DNA of 64,000 nucleotides from Comamonas kerstersii (GCF_008801935.1 NZ_VZOT01000002.1:1-64000), one strand, 5' to 3'. Numbered from the stretch's first letter, positions 35,352 through 46,322 are shown. Translations and numbers: made by a program. The notes: generated from the letters alone by a model not told the origin.

Positions 35352-38068
35352 ATGACCGCCTTTGCCTCACAGCTTTTCGCTCATGTATTGCGCCATTCCT
35401 TCAGCGCCTGGCTACTGGTCTCAGCGCTGGCTGTCATGCTGCCAGTCACATGGCAATGGCTGCAGCTACCTGCAGATCTATCTGGCTGGCTCGGCAGCTA
35501 TGGCCAGTGGCTCAGCCTGCCCTGGCTCACGGTACTGCTCCTGGTTGTGGTCGTCGTGACTGCACGGCAGCGCAACATGCCGCAGGACATGTCACACACG
35601 CTGTACAGCGCTGCCTACCGCGCCTCACCTGATGCAGTGGGCATTACTTCCATCAAGGACGGGCGATTCATCGACGTCAACCCAGCCCTGTGCAATATGC
35701 TGGGCCTGCCGCGCGAACAAATCATCGGGCGCACCAATGCCGAACTGCAGGTCTATGCCACACCCGAAGAGCGTGTGCGCCTGCTGGACGAGCTGGCAAG
35801 CAAGGGGCAGGTGCACCGTCTGCGCATTCTGTGCCTGTCCCATGGCGAGATCGTCCCTGGCACGATTTCCGCGGTGCTGGTCGAGTTTGACAGCGAGCCC
35901 TGCATGTTCTTCATCTTTCATGGCATGCGCGACTATGAAAAAGCGGTCGATCAGCTGCATTCCGCCAACCGGCTGCTGCAGCAAGCGGGCCACCTCGCCC
36001 AGCTGGGTGCCTGGGAAGACCGGCGCGGTCAAGGTCTGGTGTACTGGTCCGATGTCTGCTACGACATCCACGGCGTGCCGCGCAGCAGTCCGCTGCCCAG
36101 AGACTACCTCAGCACTTTTGTCGCCCCGGAACACAGAGAGCATATGCGCAGGCAGCTGCAGCAATGCCTGCGCGTGAACAAAGCATGGAATATTGACATG
36201 CAGATCATCCGCACCGATGGGCGCAAGCTCTGGGTCCGCTCCCACGGAGAAGCTGTACAGGACGACAACGGAAGAATCATTGCCATGCGCGGCGTGATGC
36301 AGGACATCGATGCCTACAAGCGCCAGGAGGAATCCATCCGTGAGCGCGAAGCCCTGCTCGCAGTCACGCTGGAGGCCGCCACCCTGGGGCGCTGGGACTG
36401 GGATCTGCTCCATGGGAGCATTACGGGCGACAGCTTCTGGCACAAGCTCAGCGACCTGGAAATCAAGCCTGCCTACCTCAGCCCTGCCGGTCAGAAACGC
36501 TGGCACTGGACAGAAATCATGGAGCCTCACGATGTAGCGCACTGCAACGCTGAGCTGCAGCGCCATATCGATCACCCGGAAGATGGCCCATTTGATATCA
36601 CTTGGCAACGTCCAGGGCCTGCGGGACAGCCTCGCTGGCTGCGCTCTATCGGAAAAATCGTGAGTTACGACCTGCATGGCCGTGCCATGCGCATGCTGGG
36701 TGTGTGCCTGGACGTCACCGAGCAGCAGGAGCAGAAAAACACGCTGCGGCAACTGGCCCATTTCGACACACTGACGGGTCTGGCCAACCGCGTAGAGCTG
36801 GCTACACGTCTGAACGATGCCCTGCAAAGCAGTCGCCAGAGCACGCAGCTGATGGGCATTGCCTACCTGGATCTGGACGGATTCAAACCCATCAACAACC
36901 GTCTGGGCCACGCAGCTGGCGACCGCCTGCTGGTACTGGTCGCCAAGCGCCTGCAACACGCCATGCGCTCCAATGACTGTGCAGCCCGCTTTGGGGGTGA
37001 CGAGTTCGTGCTGCTGCTCAACCCGCTCAACTCCCGTGCGGAGTGTGAAGCCATGCTGCAGCGGATCATGCACAGCATCTCCCGGCCCTATGCGCTCGAT
37101 GGCGAGCAAGTCTTGGTCACCGCCAGTATCGGCTACACCCTCTCCCCCGATGATTCCAGCGATGCGGACACACTGATACGCCATGCCGATCAGGCCATGT
37201 ACCAGGCCAAGCAGTCCGGGCGCAACCGCATTGAAGCTTTTGATGCCAACGAAGATCGCAGCCAGCGAGAAAACCACATCAAGGGCCAACGCATTCTGCA
37301 GGGGCTACACCACCATGAATTTGTGCTGCACGTCCAGCCCAAGGTAGACATGCAGTCTGGCCAGGTCATCGGCGTGGAAGCGCTGGCCCGGTGGCAGCAT
37401 CCACAGCAAGGTTTGCTGACACCCCAGCATTTTTTGCCGCATATCGAAGGCGGCGAGCTGGAGCTTGCCTTTGGGCAGTGGTCCATCACGCAGGCGCTGG
37501 ACATTCTGGAAGACTTCCAGCAGCAAGGCCTGTCACTGCCGGTAGCCGTCAACCTATCTCCCACACATCTGCAGCACAGCCATTTCACGCAGTGGATGGC
37601 ATCTCAGCTGCAAGCCCACCCTCGCATCCCACCCAGACTGCTGGATCTGGAAATCACGGAGAACGCAGCCTTGCACGACATGCAGAAAATGTCTCAGGTC
37701 CTCAAGGCGCTGCGCGCGCTCGGGTTGAACATTTCACTGGACGATTTTGTGGTACCGGCTACTCCTCCCTCACCTATCTGAGCAAGCTGCCGCTGGACAG
37801 TCTCAAAATCGATCGCAGCTTTGTCTGCGACATGCTGACAGACCGTGCGCACCGTGCCATCGTGCACGGAGTCATCACCATGGCCAGCTCGTTTGGCTGC
37901 AAAGTCATTGCGGAAGGTGTGGAAAGTCACGAACAGTGCGCCTGTCTTTCAGACATGGGCTGCCATTGGGCACAAGGTTTTTATTTCGCACGCCCCATGG
38001 CGGTAGAGGACTTTTACCGCTGGCTGCAGACCCGGGAGCAGACCAGCCAGCCACAGCTGGCCAGCTGA
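35352..38068 (+). pseudogene. PAS-GGDEF-EAL cyclic di-GMP protein with a 2-bp frameshift in the EAL domain
   Basis: The intact reading would be about 904 residues: two N-terminal membrane helices (about 15-37 and 53-70), PAS domains (about 88-200, 215-320 and 330-460), GGDEF (RFGGDEFVLLL near 550), and EAL (GVEALARWQHP near 674, with NLSPTHL and LEITENA). At about 37749 the sequence GATTTTGTGGTACC has two extra bases compared with GATTTTGGTACC, which breaks the DDFGTGYSS motif. The first frame stops at 37781 after 809 residues; the second frame, used from here, carries GTGYSSLTYLSKLPLDSLKIDRSFV to the end at 38068. The phosphodiesterase half should be inactive as read, while the GGDEF part may still be made. 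Confidence 0.85.
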
Positions 38069-38167
38069 GCATCGCCGCCATTCCATGCACAAGCACACAG
38101 AGCAAGCCGCCGCGCTGCGGCAAGCTTGCTCGGCATCACCTCGCATCAGTCATCGGACTTCAAGCAC

Positions 38168-40090
38168 TCACGCCTGCTCAGCCGGGGCTGAGCCTTGCAG
38201 TGCGTCCCTGATCTGTGCCAGCACCGCAGGATCTTCCACCGTGCTCAGATCGCCGGGGTCGCGGTTTTCGGCGACAGCCTGCAATGCACGGCGCAGCAGC
38301 TTGCCGCTGCGTGTCTTGGGCAATGCCGTTACCAGCAGCACGCGCGCAGGCCGCGCCACGGCACCCAGCCGATCATCCACCAGCTTCATGACCTCGGCCT
38401 CTATGGCACTGCGCTGCTCGGCACTTTGTACTGCGTTCACATCGCGCACCACGGCAAATGCCAGAGCCACCTGACCTTTCAGGCTGTCCGCCACACCAAC
38501 CACCGCGACTTCTGCCACACCGGGGTGAGACGAAATGGTCTCTTCAATCTCACGGGTGCCCAGGCGGTGTCCTGCCACGTTAATCACATCATCCGTGCGG
38601 CCCAGAATAAAGTAGTAACCCTCTGCATCGCGCACGCCCCAGTCAAACGTGCTGTAAATCATGCGCCCCGGGATGCTTTGCCAGTAAGTTTTGACAAAAC
38701 GTGCATCATCACCCCACACCGTCTGCATGCACCCCGGAGGCAATGGGCCCTCAATTGCCAGCACACCTTTCTGGCCCGCCCCCTGCAATTCCTCTCCGGT
38801 TTTATCGTCAATCAGTTTGACGTGATAACCATATACAGGCTTGCCCGGACTGCCAAACTTGCTGGGCTGACGCTCTACACCGTTACACAAAGTCATGATG
38901 GGCCAGCCGGTTTCTGTCTGCCAGTAGTTATCAACCACCGGCACATTCAGTGCTTCGCTGATCCATTGCGCCGTCGACTCATCCAATGGCTCTCCGGCCA
39001 ACCACAATGCCTGCAGACTCGACAGATCATATTTGCGCAGATATTGCGGGTCGTGCTTTTTCAAAACACGCACTGCTGTTGGCGCAGAGAACATGTGCGT
39101 GACACGGTATTTTTCCACCAGCTGCCACCAGATGCCCGGATCGGGCCGAACAGGCAGACCTTCATAAAGAATCGTCGCCATGCCCGCAATCAAAGGCGCA
39201 TACACGATATAGCTGTGCCCCACGACCCAGCCAATATCACTGGTGCAGAAAAAAGTCTGTCCGGGCTTGGCATTGAAAATATGAGGCATGCTGGCTGCCA
39301 GTGCCACGGTATAGCCGCCTGTGTCCCGCTGCACACCTTTGGGTTTGCCCGTCGTGCCGCTGGTGTACAGCACATAACTTGGGTCGGTAGATTTCACCCA
39401 TTCGCAAGGCACTTGCACATCCAGGTATCTGGCGCGTAACTCCTGCCACATATGATCACGCCCTGCCCGTAAATCCATGGCCGCCAGACCGCGATTTACC
39501 AAAAGTACCGCCTTCGGCTGATGTGCACTCAGTTTCAGCGCCTCATCCAGCAAGGGCTTGTACGCCACGACACGGCCACCGCGTGCACCTGCATCCGCAC
39601 TGATAATGACCTTGGGCTGTGCATCCTCAATACGCGAAGCCAGCGATGCCGAGGCAAATCCCCCAAACACCACACTGTGAATCGCCCCCAGACGGACGCA
39701 GGCCAGCATGGCAAATACTGCCTCGGCAATCATGGGCATATAAATCTGTACACGATCGCCTTTACCCACGCCAAATGACTGCAATACCGCAGCCATGCGC
39801 TGCACCTCGGCATGCAACTGCGCGTAGGTATAGCTTTGCTCGGTATTTGTTTCTGTGGAAATGGCAATCAATGCCACCTGATTCCCGCGTGCGGACAAAT
39901 GCCTGTCAATCGCGTTATGGCAAAAATTCAAACTCCCGTCAGCAAACCAGCGCGCAAAAGGTGGTTGCGAATAATCACAAATTTGCTGAGGCTTTTGGTG
40001 CCAGTCCACCAAAGCTGCCTGCTCCAGCCAAAACTGGTCGCGCTGCTGGGGATCGATAGAGTGTTGATAAAAGTCATGAAATTGCTGCAT
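38168..40090 (-). CDS. prpE: Propionate-CoA ligase (AMP-forming)
   Basis: This enzyme activates propionate, and less well acetate, to the CoA thioester with ATP in the cytosol, feeding the methylcitrate cycle. The 640-residue protein has the ACS-family motifs YTSGTTGKPKGVQRDTGGY near 243-261, the adenylate region DNYWQTETGWPI near 385, GRTDDVINVAGHRLGT near 494-509, and the acetylatable lysine in TRSGKLLRR near 603. The ATG at 40090 has GGAG nine bases ahead; a TTG two codons earlier lies too near it. No prp cycle genes are adjacent; it is divergent from an H-NS gene. Confidence 0.93.
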   Translation of the reverse strand: MQQFHDFYQHSIDPQQRDQFWLEQAALVDWHQKPQQICDYSQPPFARWFADGSLNFCHNAIDRHLSARGNQVALIAISTETNTEQSYTYAQLHAEVQRMAAVLQSFGVGKGDRVQIYMPMIAEAVFAMLACVRLGAIHSVVFGGFASASLASRIEDAQPKVIISADAGARGGRVVAYKPLLDEALKLSAHQPKAVLLVNRGLAAMDLRAGRDHMWQELRARYLDVQVPCEWVKSTDPSYVLYTSGTTGKPKGVQRDTGGYTVALAASMPHIFNAKPGQTFFCTSDIGWVVGHSYIVYAPLIAGMATILYEGLPVRPDPGIWWQLVEKYRVTHMFSAPTAVRVLKKHDPQYLRKYDLSSLQALWLAGEPLDESTAQWISEALNVPVVDNYWQTETGWPIMTLCNGVERQPSKFGSPGKPVYGYHVKLIDDKTGEELQGAGQKGVLAIEGPLPPGCMQTVWGDDARFVKTYWQSIPGRMIYSTFDWGVRDAEGYYFILGRTDDVINVAGHRLGTREIEETISSHPGVAEVAVVGVADSLKGQVALAFAVVRDVNAVQSAEQRSAIEAEVMKLVDDRLGAVARPARVLLVTALPKTRSGKLLRRALQAVAENRDPGDLSTVEDPAVLAQIRDALQGSAPAEQA

Positions 40091-40359
40091 GGCCAATGTC
40101 TCCTTTTCTTCTTTATATTTCGAGCATTATTCATGGCCCACTTGCGATAAGCTGACACAGCCTGAGACACAGACTCCCTGCATATGTTGCAAAAAACAAC
40201 AAGCAGCCCTGCAAACAGCAGCACCAGCAAGCACGTTTTTTGCAAATTTTGCCAGCTGCTCTTTTACTGCTTTTCAATTTCGATATAAAATCAGCGCATT
40301 CACCAGTACGTCACAACCTCGCGGCGTTTATTTTTTAGTTTCACCTTCCCCTTAATTCG
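40091..40359. promoter_or_regulatory. Divergent promoter region of prpE and the H-NS gene
   Basis: This 269-base AT-rich gap separates two genes transcribed away from each other, so both promoters must lie here. The stretch near 40235-40300 is especially A/T-rich. I could not assign -10 and -35 boxes with confidence and see no gene in it. Confidence 0.45.
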
Positions 40360-40665
40360 ATGAGCACATACAAAGAACTCCTGGCACAACGCGCAGAACT
40401 GGAAAAGCAAATTGAAGCTGCCCGCAAAGAAGCGCTGGCTTCTGCCATTGCCCAAGTGCGCGCCATCGTTGCTGAATACGAACTGACTGAAGAAGACGTT
40501 TTCTCCAAGAAGGCTCCTCGTGCAGCCGCTGCTGGCACCAAGACCGTGGCCCCCAAGTACCGCGACCCTGAAACCGGCGCTACCTGGACTGGCCGTGGCA
40601 AGCCACCACTGTGGATTGCTGGCAAGGACCGACTGAATTTCCTGATTCAAGACCAGACTGCCTAA
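40360..40665 (+). CDS. H-NS-family nucleoid protein
   Basis: This 101-residue DNA-binding protein of the short betaproteobacterial H-NS type has an N-terminal helical oligomerisation part (YKELLAQRAELEKQIEAARKEA, about 4-25) and a C-terminal DNA-binding part with KYRDPETGATWTGRGKPPLWI near 66-86, holding the core TWTGRGKPP loop that reads the minor groove of AT-rich DNA. Such proteins silence horizontally acquired genes. The ATG is at 40360, and a strong terminator follows the gene. Confidence 0.93.
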   Translation: MSTYKELLAQRAELEKQIEAARKEALASAIAQVRAIVAEYELTEEDVFSKKAPRAAAAGTKTVAPKYRDPETGATWTGRGKPPLWIAGKDRLNFLIQDQTA

Positions 40666-40693
40666 ATAAGCACTCTCTTATTTAAGTCAATCA

Positions 40694-40728
40694 AAAAAAG
40701 CCCAGTACTTTGGTTCTGGGCTTTTTAT
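40694..40728 (+). terminator. Terminator after the H-NS gene
   Basis: AAAAAGCCCAG, a 10-base loop, and CTGGGCTTTTT follow the H-NS stop by about 28 bases. Confidence 0.9.
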
Positions 40729-41037
40729 TGCTCTGCCACCCTGCACGCACAGATTGCGCACAGCATTACCTGGATGGCGCATCGGTTGCCTCAGCGCACA
40801 GGTGCCAGCCTGACGAGAAACCATACCTTGAATGCGCATTGGCGCTCAGCACCCTGCTGGCAACGTGCCAGTACATCCATCCCAGCTGCATGACCTGCCT
40901 CAGACCTCACTGCACACTGTCTGCACTCTGTTTTTAAGAGCTGCTTACGCAGGCAGAATCAGCAACTGCAAGCTAAAAATATTTCAAACACAGTACACAC
41001 AAGCGCAAGGCGCTATGAAAATTAAAGAAGCAACAAT
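40729..41037. other. Gene-free stretch between the H-NS gene and tRNA-Pro genes
   Basis: No open frame here has family resemblance, a good ribosome site or codon use like its neighbours. No RNA structure stands out before the terminator at 41038. Confidence 0.5.
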
Positions 41038-41071
41038 GAAAAAGCCACTTGATCTTGCGATCAAGTGGCTT
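41038..41071. terminator. Terminator for the tRNA-Pro pair
   Basis: AAAAAGCCACTTGATC-TTGC-GATCAAGTGGCTTT lies just beyond the CCA end of the downstream tRNA on the minus strand. The A run becomes a U tract for tRNA transcripts. Confidence 0.85.
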
Positions 41072-41077
41072 TCAAAC

Positions 41078-41154
41078 TGGTCGGAATGGCGGGATTCGAA
41101 CTCGCGACCCCTTGCACCCCATGCAAGTGCGCTACCAGGCTGCGCTACATTCCG
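41078..41154 (-). tRNA. tRNA-Pro (anticodon GGG), copy 2 in transcription order
   Basis: The minus strand reads CGGAATG and its complement CATTCCG as the acceptor stem, a D arm AGCGCAGCCTGGTAGCGC, and anticodon stem CTTGC/GCAAG around loop ATGGGGT with anticodon GGG. The T arm holds GTTCGAATCC, then come discriminator A and an encoded CCA. It decodes CCC and CCU. It is the same as the copy at 41257-41333. Confidence 0.95.
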
Positions 41155-41256
41155 AAGCCTCAGATTATACCCCGGATTTTTCATCCAGATTTCAAAGCTC
41201 TGAAGAAACTTTGCAATCCAAGCCCCAGACAAAGCCTGAAACCAGGGAAAGATTGA

Positions 41257-41333
41257 TGGTCGGAATGGCGGGATTCGAACTCGCGACCCCTTGCACCCCA
41301 TGCAAGTGCGCTACCAGGCTGCGCTACATTCCG
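41257..41333 (-). tRNA. tRNA-Pro (anticodon GGG), copy 1 in transcription order
   Basis: The whole 77-base gene, including the encoded CCA, matches the neighbouring copy, with acceptor stem CGGAATG/CATTCCG and anticodon loop ATGGGGT. About 100 bases separate the two, so they were probably duplicated in tandem and are co-transcribed. Confidence 0.95.
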
Positions 41334-41445
41334 ATCAATCGATAGGTTGAATTCTACACCTATTTTTGTAGCGCAATTTCAAAAAACTGCGCCACTTTGC
41401 GTGCTGTTGCCTAAGTTATTGAAAACTGGGCAACAGCACCTGCCC

Positions 41446-41769
41446 TCAGCCCTGGATCTGCTCCTTGAGCTTGCTGCTGGCGTGGAAAGTCACCACACGA
41501 CGGGCGTCGATCGGGATCAACTCCCCGGTACGAGGGTTGCGGCCAGGGCGTGGTGCCTTGGAGCGAATCTGGAAATTACCAAAGCCCGAGAGCTTGACCT
41601 CTTCCCCGCGCACCAGGCTGCCAGAGATCAGGTCAAAGTAGGCATCCACCATGTCCTTGGCCTCACGCTTGCTCACACCCAGTTGGTCAAACAGCAGATC
41701 GGCCAGCTGCGCCTTGGTCAGCGCACCCGAGGTTTCTGCATCCCCCAGCATGACGTCTTGTGTGTTCAT
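41446..41769 (-). CDS. ihfA: Integration host factor subunit alpha
   Basis: This 107-residue DNA-bending protein pairs with IHF-beta. It has the HU/IHF fold: [32 protein letters not shown] (about 17-48), the beta saddle [23 protein letters not shown] with the Pro that intercalates in DNA, and [19 protein letters not shown]. The ATG at 41769 has AAGGAAG before it; a GTG at 41784 would overlap pheT and lacks support. It is last in the thrS-infC-rpmI-rplT-pheST-ihfA operon, as in many proteobacteria. Confidence 0.95.
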   Translation of the reverse strand: MNTQDVMLGDAETSGALTKAQLADLLFDQLGVSKREAKDMVDAYFDLISGSLVRGEEVKLSGFGNFQIRSKAPRPGRNPRTGELIPIDARRVVTFHASSKLKEQIQG

Positions 41770-41776
41770 AACTTCC

Positions 41777-44233
41777 TTATCCACGCAGTCGTGCGCCTAC
41801 TTGCGCCTGCAAAGCTGCAATCGCGCCTTGCATGGCAGCATCGATTTCCACATCCGTCAAAGCAGCGTCATCGCGGCCCAGCGTCAGACGCACGGCCAAG
41901 CTCTTCTCATCCTGCGCCAGGCTGCCGGGAGCCGCTTCTTCACCTGCCCTGAGCTTCTTGGGGCGGAACACGTCAAACAGCACGGCATTGCGCAGCACAC
42001 CGCCCTTAACGCCTTCTGCCACCGCAGCCATCACCTGGGCGTGGGTCACGCCTTCCTTGACCACCACGGCAATGTCACGCTCCACCGCCTGGAACTTCGA
42101 GACGGCCTGGAATTTGGGCACTTCACGTGCCAGCACGGCGTCAAGCTCCAGCTCGAACAGCACGGGCGCTGCAGGCAGATCCCAGCTTTGGCGCCACTTG
42201 GGGTGCAACTCACCCACATGACCGATCACCTTACCACCAAGCAGCACGCGTGCGCAGCGACCGGGGTGCATGGCGGGGTGTTCAGCCGCTTCAAACACAG
42301 GCTTCAGAGGCGCCAACAGCGCTTCCACATCACCCTTGACGTCGTAGAAGTCCACCTTGGCATCGTCCTGGCCCCATTGCAGCTGGTCAGCCAGCCCATA
42401 GGCCAGACCGGCAACGCGCATGGGCTGGTTAAAGCCCTTTACGCTGGAGTCAGACTCCTGCACGCTGTCGTCACGCAGGAACACGCGGCCCAGCTCAAAC
42501 ACACGCACGCGCGAGGCCTTGCGGTCCACGTTGAACTTGAGCACCTGCATCAGCGAGCCGATCAGGCTGGTGCGCATCACGCTCAGCTGGCTGGCAATGG
42601 GGTTGAGCAGCTTGATGGGATTGGTATTACCTGCCAGCTCTTCTTCCCACTTGGCTTCCACGAACGAGAAGTTGATGGTTTCCTGATAGCCCAGCGCGGC
42701 CAGTTCACGGCGCACCGCAAAGCTGCTGCGCTGGTTTTCCTTGCGCAGCTTGGGCGAGATGGGGGCCACAGGCTTGGTGGTGGGCAGATGGTCATAGCCA
42801 ATCATGCGCGCCACTTCTTCAATCAGGTCTTCTTCCAGATTGATGTCAAAGCGGAAGGTCGGCGCGGTCACACTGATGACGTTCTCACCTTCCGCCTTGG
42901 CAGGCAGACCCAGACCGTTCAGGGCGTCCAGACACTGCTGCTGGGTCACGGGCATACCGATCACCTTGGCGGCGCGGTCCACTCGCAGCTGCACCACCTT
43001 GGGCGCAGGCATGTTGACCTTGTTGTCATCCACGGGGCCCACCACGGTCTCGGGCGTGCCGCAGATCTCCAGCACCAGCTGGGTGATGCGCTCGATGTGC
43101 TCGACGGTGTATTCAGGATCAACACCACGCTCAAAGCGGTGGCCTGCATCGGTCGAGAAGTTGAAGTGGCGCGAGCGGCCAGCAACTGCCTTGGGGAACC
43201 AGAAAGCAGCTTCCACATAGATATTGCGGGTGTCATCAGACACGGCCGTGTGATCACCGCCCATGATGCCGGCCAGCGACTCGACAGCGTTGTCGTCCGC
43301 AATCACACCTACCTTGATGAAGTCATCGAACTTCACGGTGTTGCCGTTGAGCAGCTTGAGCGTTTCGCCCTCCTGGCCCCAGCGCACGTTCAGGCCACCA
43401 CTGATCTTGTCCAGATCAAAGATGTGGCTGGGACGGCCCAGCTCAAACATCACATAGTTGGAGATGTCCACCAGTGGCGAAACGGAGCGCTGACCGCAGC
43501 GTGCCAGACGATCCACCATCCACTGGGGTGTCTTCACCTTCGTGTTCACATTGCGCACGATGCGGCCCGAGAAACGACCGCACAGTTCAGGCGCTTCGAT
43601 CTTCACAGGCAGCTTGTCCTGAATACCGACAGCTGCTTGGGGGTATGCGATAGCTTTCAAAGGCGCACCCGTCAATGCCGACACTTCACGTGCAATGCCG
43701 TAGACGCTCAGGCAGTGCGCCAGATTGGGCGTCAACTTCAGCGTGAACAGGGTGTCATCCAGATTCAGATATTCGCGGATGTTCTGACCCAGAGGTGCAT
43801 CAGCAGGCAGCTCCAGCAGACCACCGTGGTCATCCGCAATGCCCAGCTCCTTGGCCGAGCACAGCATGCCAAAGCTTTGCACGCCGCGCAGCTTGCCCAC
43901 CTTGATCTTGAAGGGCTTGCCATCAGGGCCGGGAGGCAGCTCAGCCCCCACGGTGGCGCAAGGGATCTTGATGCCCACGCGCGCATTGGGCGCGCCGCAG
44001 ACGATGTTCAGCAGCTCGGGGCCGCCCACATCCACCTGGCACACGCGCAGGCGGTCAGCATCAGGGTGCTGCACGGCTTCCTTGATTTCACCCACCACAA
44101 TGCCGGTGAAAGCAGGCGCTACGGGCTCCAGCTCTTCCACTTCCAGACCCGCCATGGTCAGGGTGTCAGCCAGTTCTTGGGTGGTGAGCTGTGGGTTGCA
44201 ATATTCGCGCAACCAGGATTCAGGAAATTGCAT
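41777..44233 (-). CDS. pheT: Phenylalanyl-tRNA synthetase beta subunit
   Basis: This 818-residue subunit of the alpha2-beta2 enzyme charges tRNA(Phe). N-terminal tRNA-binding OB domain ([25 protein letters not shown] about 45-69), B3/B4 editing module, B5 DNA-binding-like domain, and a C-terminal FDX anticodon-binding domain ([13 protein letters not shown]) are in normal order. The ATG at 44233 gives [13 protein letters not shown]; the frame up to 44290 enters the intergenic region. It is 7 bases before ihfA. A palindromic repeat separates it from pheS. Confidence 0.96.
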   Translation of the reverse strand: MQFPESWLREYCNPQLTTQELADTLTMAGLEVEELEPVAPAFTGIVVGEIKEAVQHPDADRLRVCQVDVGGPELLNIVCGAPNARVGIKIPCATVGAELPPGPDGKPFKIKVGKLRGVQSFGMLCSAKELGIADDHGGLLELPADAPLGQNIREYLNLDDTLFTLKLTPNLAHCLSVYGIAREVSALTGAPLKAIAYPQAAVGIQDKLPVKIEAPELCGRFSGRIVRNVNTKVKTPQWMVDRLARCGQRSVSPLVDISNYVMFELGRPSHIFDLDKISGGLNVRWGQEGETLKLLNGNTVKFDDFIKVGVIADDNAVESLAGIMGGDHTAVSDDTRNIYVEAAFWFPKAVAGRSRHFNFSTDAGHRFERGVDPEYTVEHIERITQLVLEICGTPETVVGPVDDNKVNMPAPKVVQLRVDRAAKVIGMPVTQQQCLDALNGLGLPAKAEGENVISVTAPTFRFDINLEEDLIEEVARMIGYDHLPTTKPVAPISPKLRKENQRSSFAVRRELAALGYQETINFSFVEAKWEEELAGNTNPIKLLNPIASQLSVMRTSLIGSLMQVLKFNVDRKASRVRVFELGRVFLRDDSVQESDSSVKGFNQPMRVAGLAYGLADQLQWGQDDAKVDFYDVKGDVEALLAPLKPVFEAAEHPAMHPGRCARVLLGGKVIGHVGELHPKWRQSWDLPAAPVLFELELDAVLAREVPKFQAVSKFQAVERDIAVVVKEGVTHAQVMAAVAEGVKGGVLRNAVLFDVFRPKKLRAGEEAAPGSLAQDEKSLAVRLTLGRDDAALTDVEIDAAMQGAIAALQAQVGARLRG

Positions 44234-44303
44234 ATTCAGACTCTTTGGCGTTGGTGTCAGCGCCCTGCTCACAGGGCTGCTGACGGGCATGCGTACTCTT
44301 AAA

Positions 44304-44387
44304 AGAAGAGCTTTCAGCGCTTGTATTCGCTTGTTTTCAGTATTAAAAGCATCTGAAAACCTTATACAGCAAGCGCTAGCCGCTCTC
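44304..44387. repeat. Palindromic AGCGCTTG repeat between pheS and pheT
   Basis: AGCTTTCAGCGCTTGTATTCG and CAGCAAGCGCTAGCCGCTCT enclose an inner GTTTTCAG/CTGAAAAC hairpin. It lies between two genes that are normally only a few bases apart, so it lengthens the pheS-pheT gap to about 160 bases. Confidence 0.75.
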
Positions 44388-44395
44388 TTTATTGC

Positions 44396-45448
44396 TTACT
44401 GAAATTGCGACAGGAAACGAATGTCACCGTCGAAGAACAGGCGCAAATCGTTCACGCCATAACGCAGCATGGTCAGGCGGTCCATGCCCATGCCAAAGGC
44501 AAAGCCAATGTACTTTTCAGGGTCCAGGCCCATATTGCGCACCACGTTGGGGTGCACCTGGCCTGAGCCTGCGACTTCCAGCCACTTGCCAGCCAGCGGG
44601 CCGCTCTGGAACTGGATGTCGATTTCAGCCGAAGGTTCGGTGAAGGGGAAGAAGCTGGGGCGGAAACGCAGCACCAGATCGTCCGATTCAAAAAAGGTCT
44701 TGCAGAAGTCGGTAAAGACCACCTTCAAGTCCTTGAAGCTCACGTTCTCGCCAATCCACAAGCCTTCGCACTGGTGGAACATGGGCGAGTGGGTAGCGTC
44801 CGAGTCCACACGGTAGGTGCGACCGGGCGCAATGACGCGAATCTCTGGCATGCCCTGGCCAGCATCGAGCGCATTGCGGTATTGCTTGACATGACGCACC
44901 GCATGGCGCACCTGCATGGGGCTGGTGTGCGTGCGCAGCAAATTGGGGGCGTGTGCACTACCACCTTCCACATAGAAGGTGTCGTGCATCGAGCGTGCGG
45001 GGTGGTCTTCCGGCGTGTTCAGCGCCGTGAAGTTAAACCAGTCGGATTCAATCTCCAGGCCTTCAGCCACATCAAAGCCCATGGAGCCAAAAATGGCTTC
45101 AATGCGCTCTTGCGTCAGCGACACGGGGTGCAGACCACCCTGACCACGGCGACGACCGGGCAATGTCACATCCAGCACTTCAGTCTTCAGGTGCGCTTGC
45201 AGCTCCGCATCGGCCAAGGCCTTACGACGCGCTGTCAAAGCCGCTTCAATGGCTTGCTTGGCCACATTGATGGCAGCACCACGCAACTTTTTCTCTTCGA
45301 CGGAAAGCTGCGCCATGCCCTTCATGAGCTCAGTCATCTTGCCCGACTTGCCCAAGAACTGCGCCTTGGCATTTTCCAGCTCAGCGGGGGTTTGTGCCTG
45401 CGCAAACAGTTGCTGCGCGCTCTCGACCAGAGAATCCAACTCGTTCAT
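44396..45448 (-). CDS. pheS: Phenylalanyl-tRNA synthetase alpha subunit
   Basis: This 350-residue catalytic subunit binds Phe and ATP. It has an N-terminal coiled coil (about 1-90), then class II motif 1, motif 2 ([25 protein letters not shown] near 265-289) and motif 3 ([22 protein letters not shown] near 315-336). Codons for the Phe pocket are in place by inspection. It begins at ATG 45448, downstream of rplT and a hairpin, and forms a complex with PheT. Confidence 0.96.
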   Translation of the reverse strand: MNELDSLVESAQQLFAQAQTPAELENAKAQFLGKSGKMTELMKGMAQLSVEEKKLRGAAINVAKQAIEAALTARRKALADAELQAHLKTEVLDVTLPGRRRGQGGLHPVSLTQERIEAIFGSMGFDVAEGLEIESDWFNFTALNTPEDHPARSMHDTFYVEGGSAHAPNLLRTHTSPMQVRHAVRHVKQYRNALDAGQGMPEIRVIAPGRTYRVDSDATHSPMFHQCEGLWIGENVSFKDLKVVFTDFCKTFFESDDLVLRFRPSFFPFTEPSAEIDIQFQSGPLAGKWLEVAGSGQVHPNVVRNMGLDPEKYIGFAFGMGMDRLTMLRYGVNDLRLFFDGDIRFLSQFQ

Positions 45449-45472
45449 ATCGACTCTTTATCGACTTGTAAA

Positions 45473-45511
45473 AATAAACAAGGGCTAGTGCCTTTTCAAG
45501 CCCTAGCCCTT
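45473..45511 (-). terminator. Hairpin between rplT and pheS
   Basis: AAGGGCTAG (45480-45488) and CTAGCCCTT (45503-45511) form a stem which on the minus strand is followed by GTTTATTTTTAC, a weak terminator shape. A partial terminator or attenuator in the rplT-pheS junction is likely. Confidence 0.5.
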
Positions 45512-45563
45512 GCTGATAGTGCGCCAGTAGCTACTACATCACTAGCGGCTACCGATCGTGTAA

Positions 45564-45923
45564 TCAAGCAGCCAGCTTGGCCTTCACTTGATCAACGATG
45601 CTGCTGAAAGCAGCCTTGTCGTGCACAGCGATATCGGCCAGCATCTTGCGGTCGATTTCGATGGAAGCCTTCTTCAGGCCGTTGGCAAACTGGCTGTATG
45701 TCAGACCCAGTTCACGGACAGCGGCGTTGATACGGGCAATCCACAGCTGGCGGAACACGCGCTTCTTGTTACGACGGTCACGGTATGCGTATTGACCGGC
45801 CTTCATCACCGCCTGCTTGGCGACGCGGAAGACGTTACCGCGACGACCGCGGAAACCCTTAGCAAGATTCAGAACTTTTTTGTGACGGGCGCGTGCCGTT
45901 ACACCACGTTTGACGCGAGGCAT
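45564..45923 (-). CDS. rplT: 50S ribosomal protein L20
   Basis: This 119-residue basic ribosomal protein binds 23S rRNA early in assembly. The N-terminal extension ([29 protein letters not shown]) and globular part ([34 protein letters not shown]) are typical. It lies 26 bases after rpmI. In E. coli L20 represses its own operon; whether a similar site exists here was not found by eye. Confidence 0.97.
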   Translation of the reverse strand: MPRVKRGVTARARHKKVLNLAKGFRGRRGNVFRVAKQAVMKAGQYAYRDRRNKKRVFRQLWIARINAAVRELGLTYSQFANGLKKASIEIDRKMLADIAVHDKAAFSSIVDQVKAKLAA

Positions 45924-45949
45924 GTGTTTTCTCCTAGTTCGTCAGTGAA

Positions 45950-46153
45950 TTACAGGCCAGCGGAAGGCAACATCTTAGCGATGGAGCCCATATCGCCCGA
46001 GTGCACAGCAGTGATGCCACGCAGATGACGCTTGTTCTTCGTAGTCTTCTTGGTCAAGATGTGACGCTTGAAGGCTTGACCGCGCTTAACGGTACCACCT
46101 GGACGAACGCGGAAACGCTTCTTCGCGCTGCTCTTGGTTTTCATTTTGGGCAT
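45950..46153 (-). CDS. rpmI: 50S ribosomal protein L35
   Basis: This 67-residue protein ([20 protein letters not shown], then [14 protein letters not shown]) is a small basic component of the large subunit. The ATG at 46153 is fixed by the family N-terminus; the open frame to 46309 is not coding. Between infC and rpmI there are about 170 bases that may hold a leader for feedback control. Confidence 0.96.
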   Translation of the reverse strand: MPKMKTKSSAKKRFRVRPGGTVKRGQAFKRHILTKKTTKNKRHLRGITAVHSGDMGSIAKMLPSAGL

Positions 46154-46322
46154 GTGAATGCTCCTGTTGTTTGTGCTCGTGAGGCGTCTGCACAACCGCG
46201 CAGATCTTGTTGGCCCCGAGACACTTCTTGGGTTTGCCAGTTGAAACCGGCAATGCTTGCCGCAAGCGGCAAAACAATTGCCTACCCCTTGCGGGGCAGG
46301 CAATTGCAAATTTTACCTCAGC

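Noticed and set aside
41651-44302. An 883-codon open frame opposite pheT
   Set aside because: It is antisense to pheT over its whole length; the composition is typical of a shadow frame.
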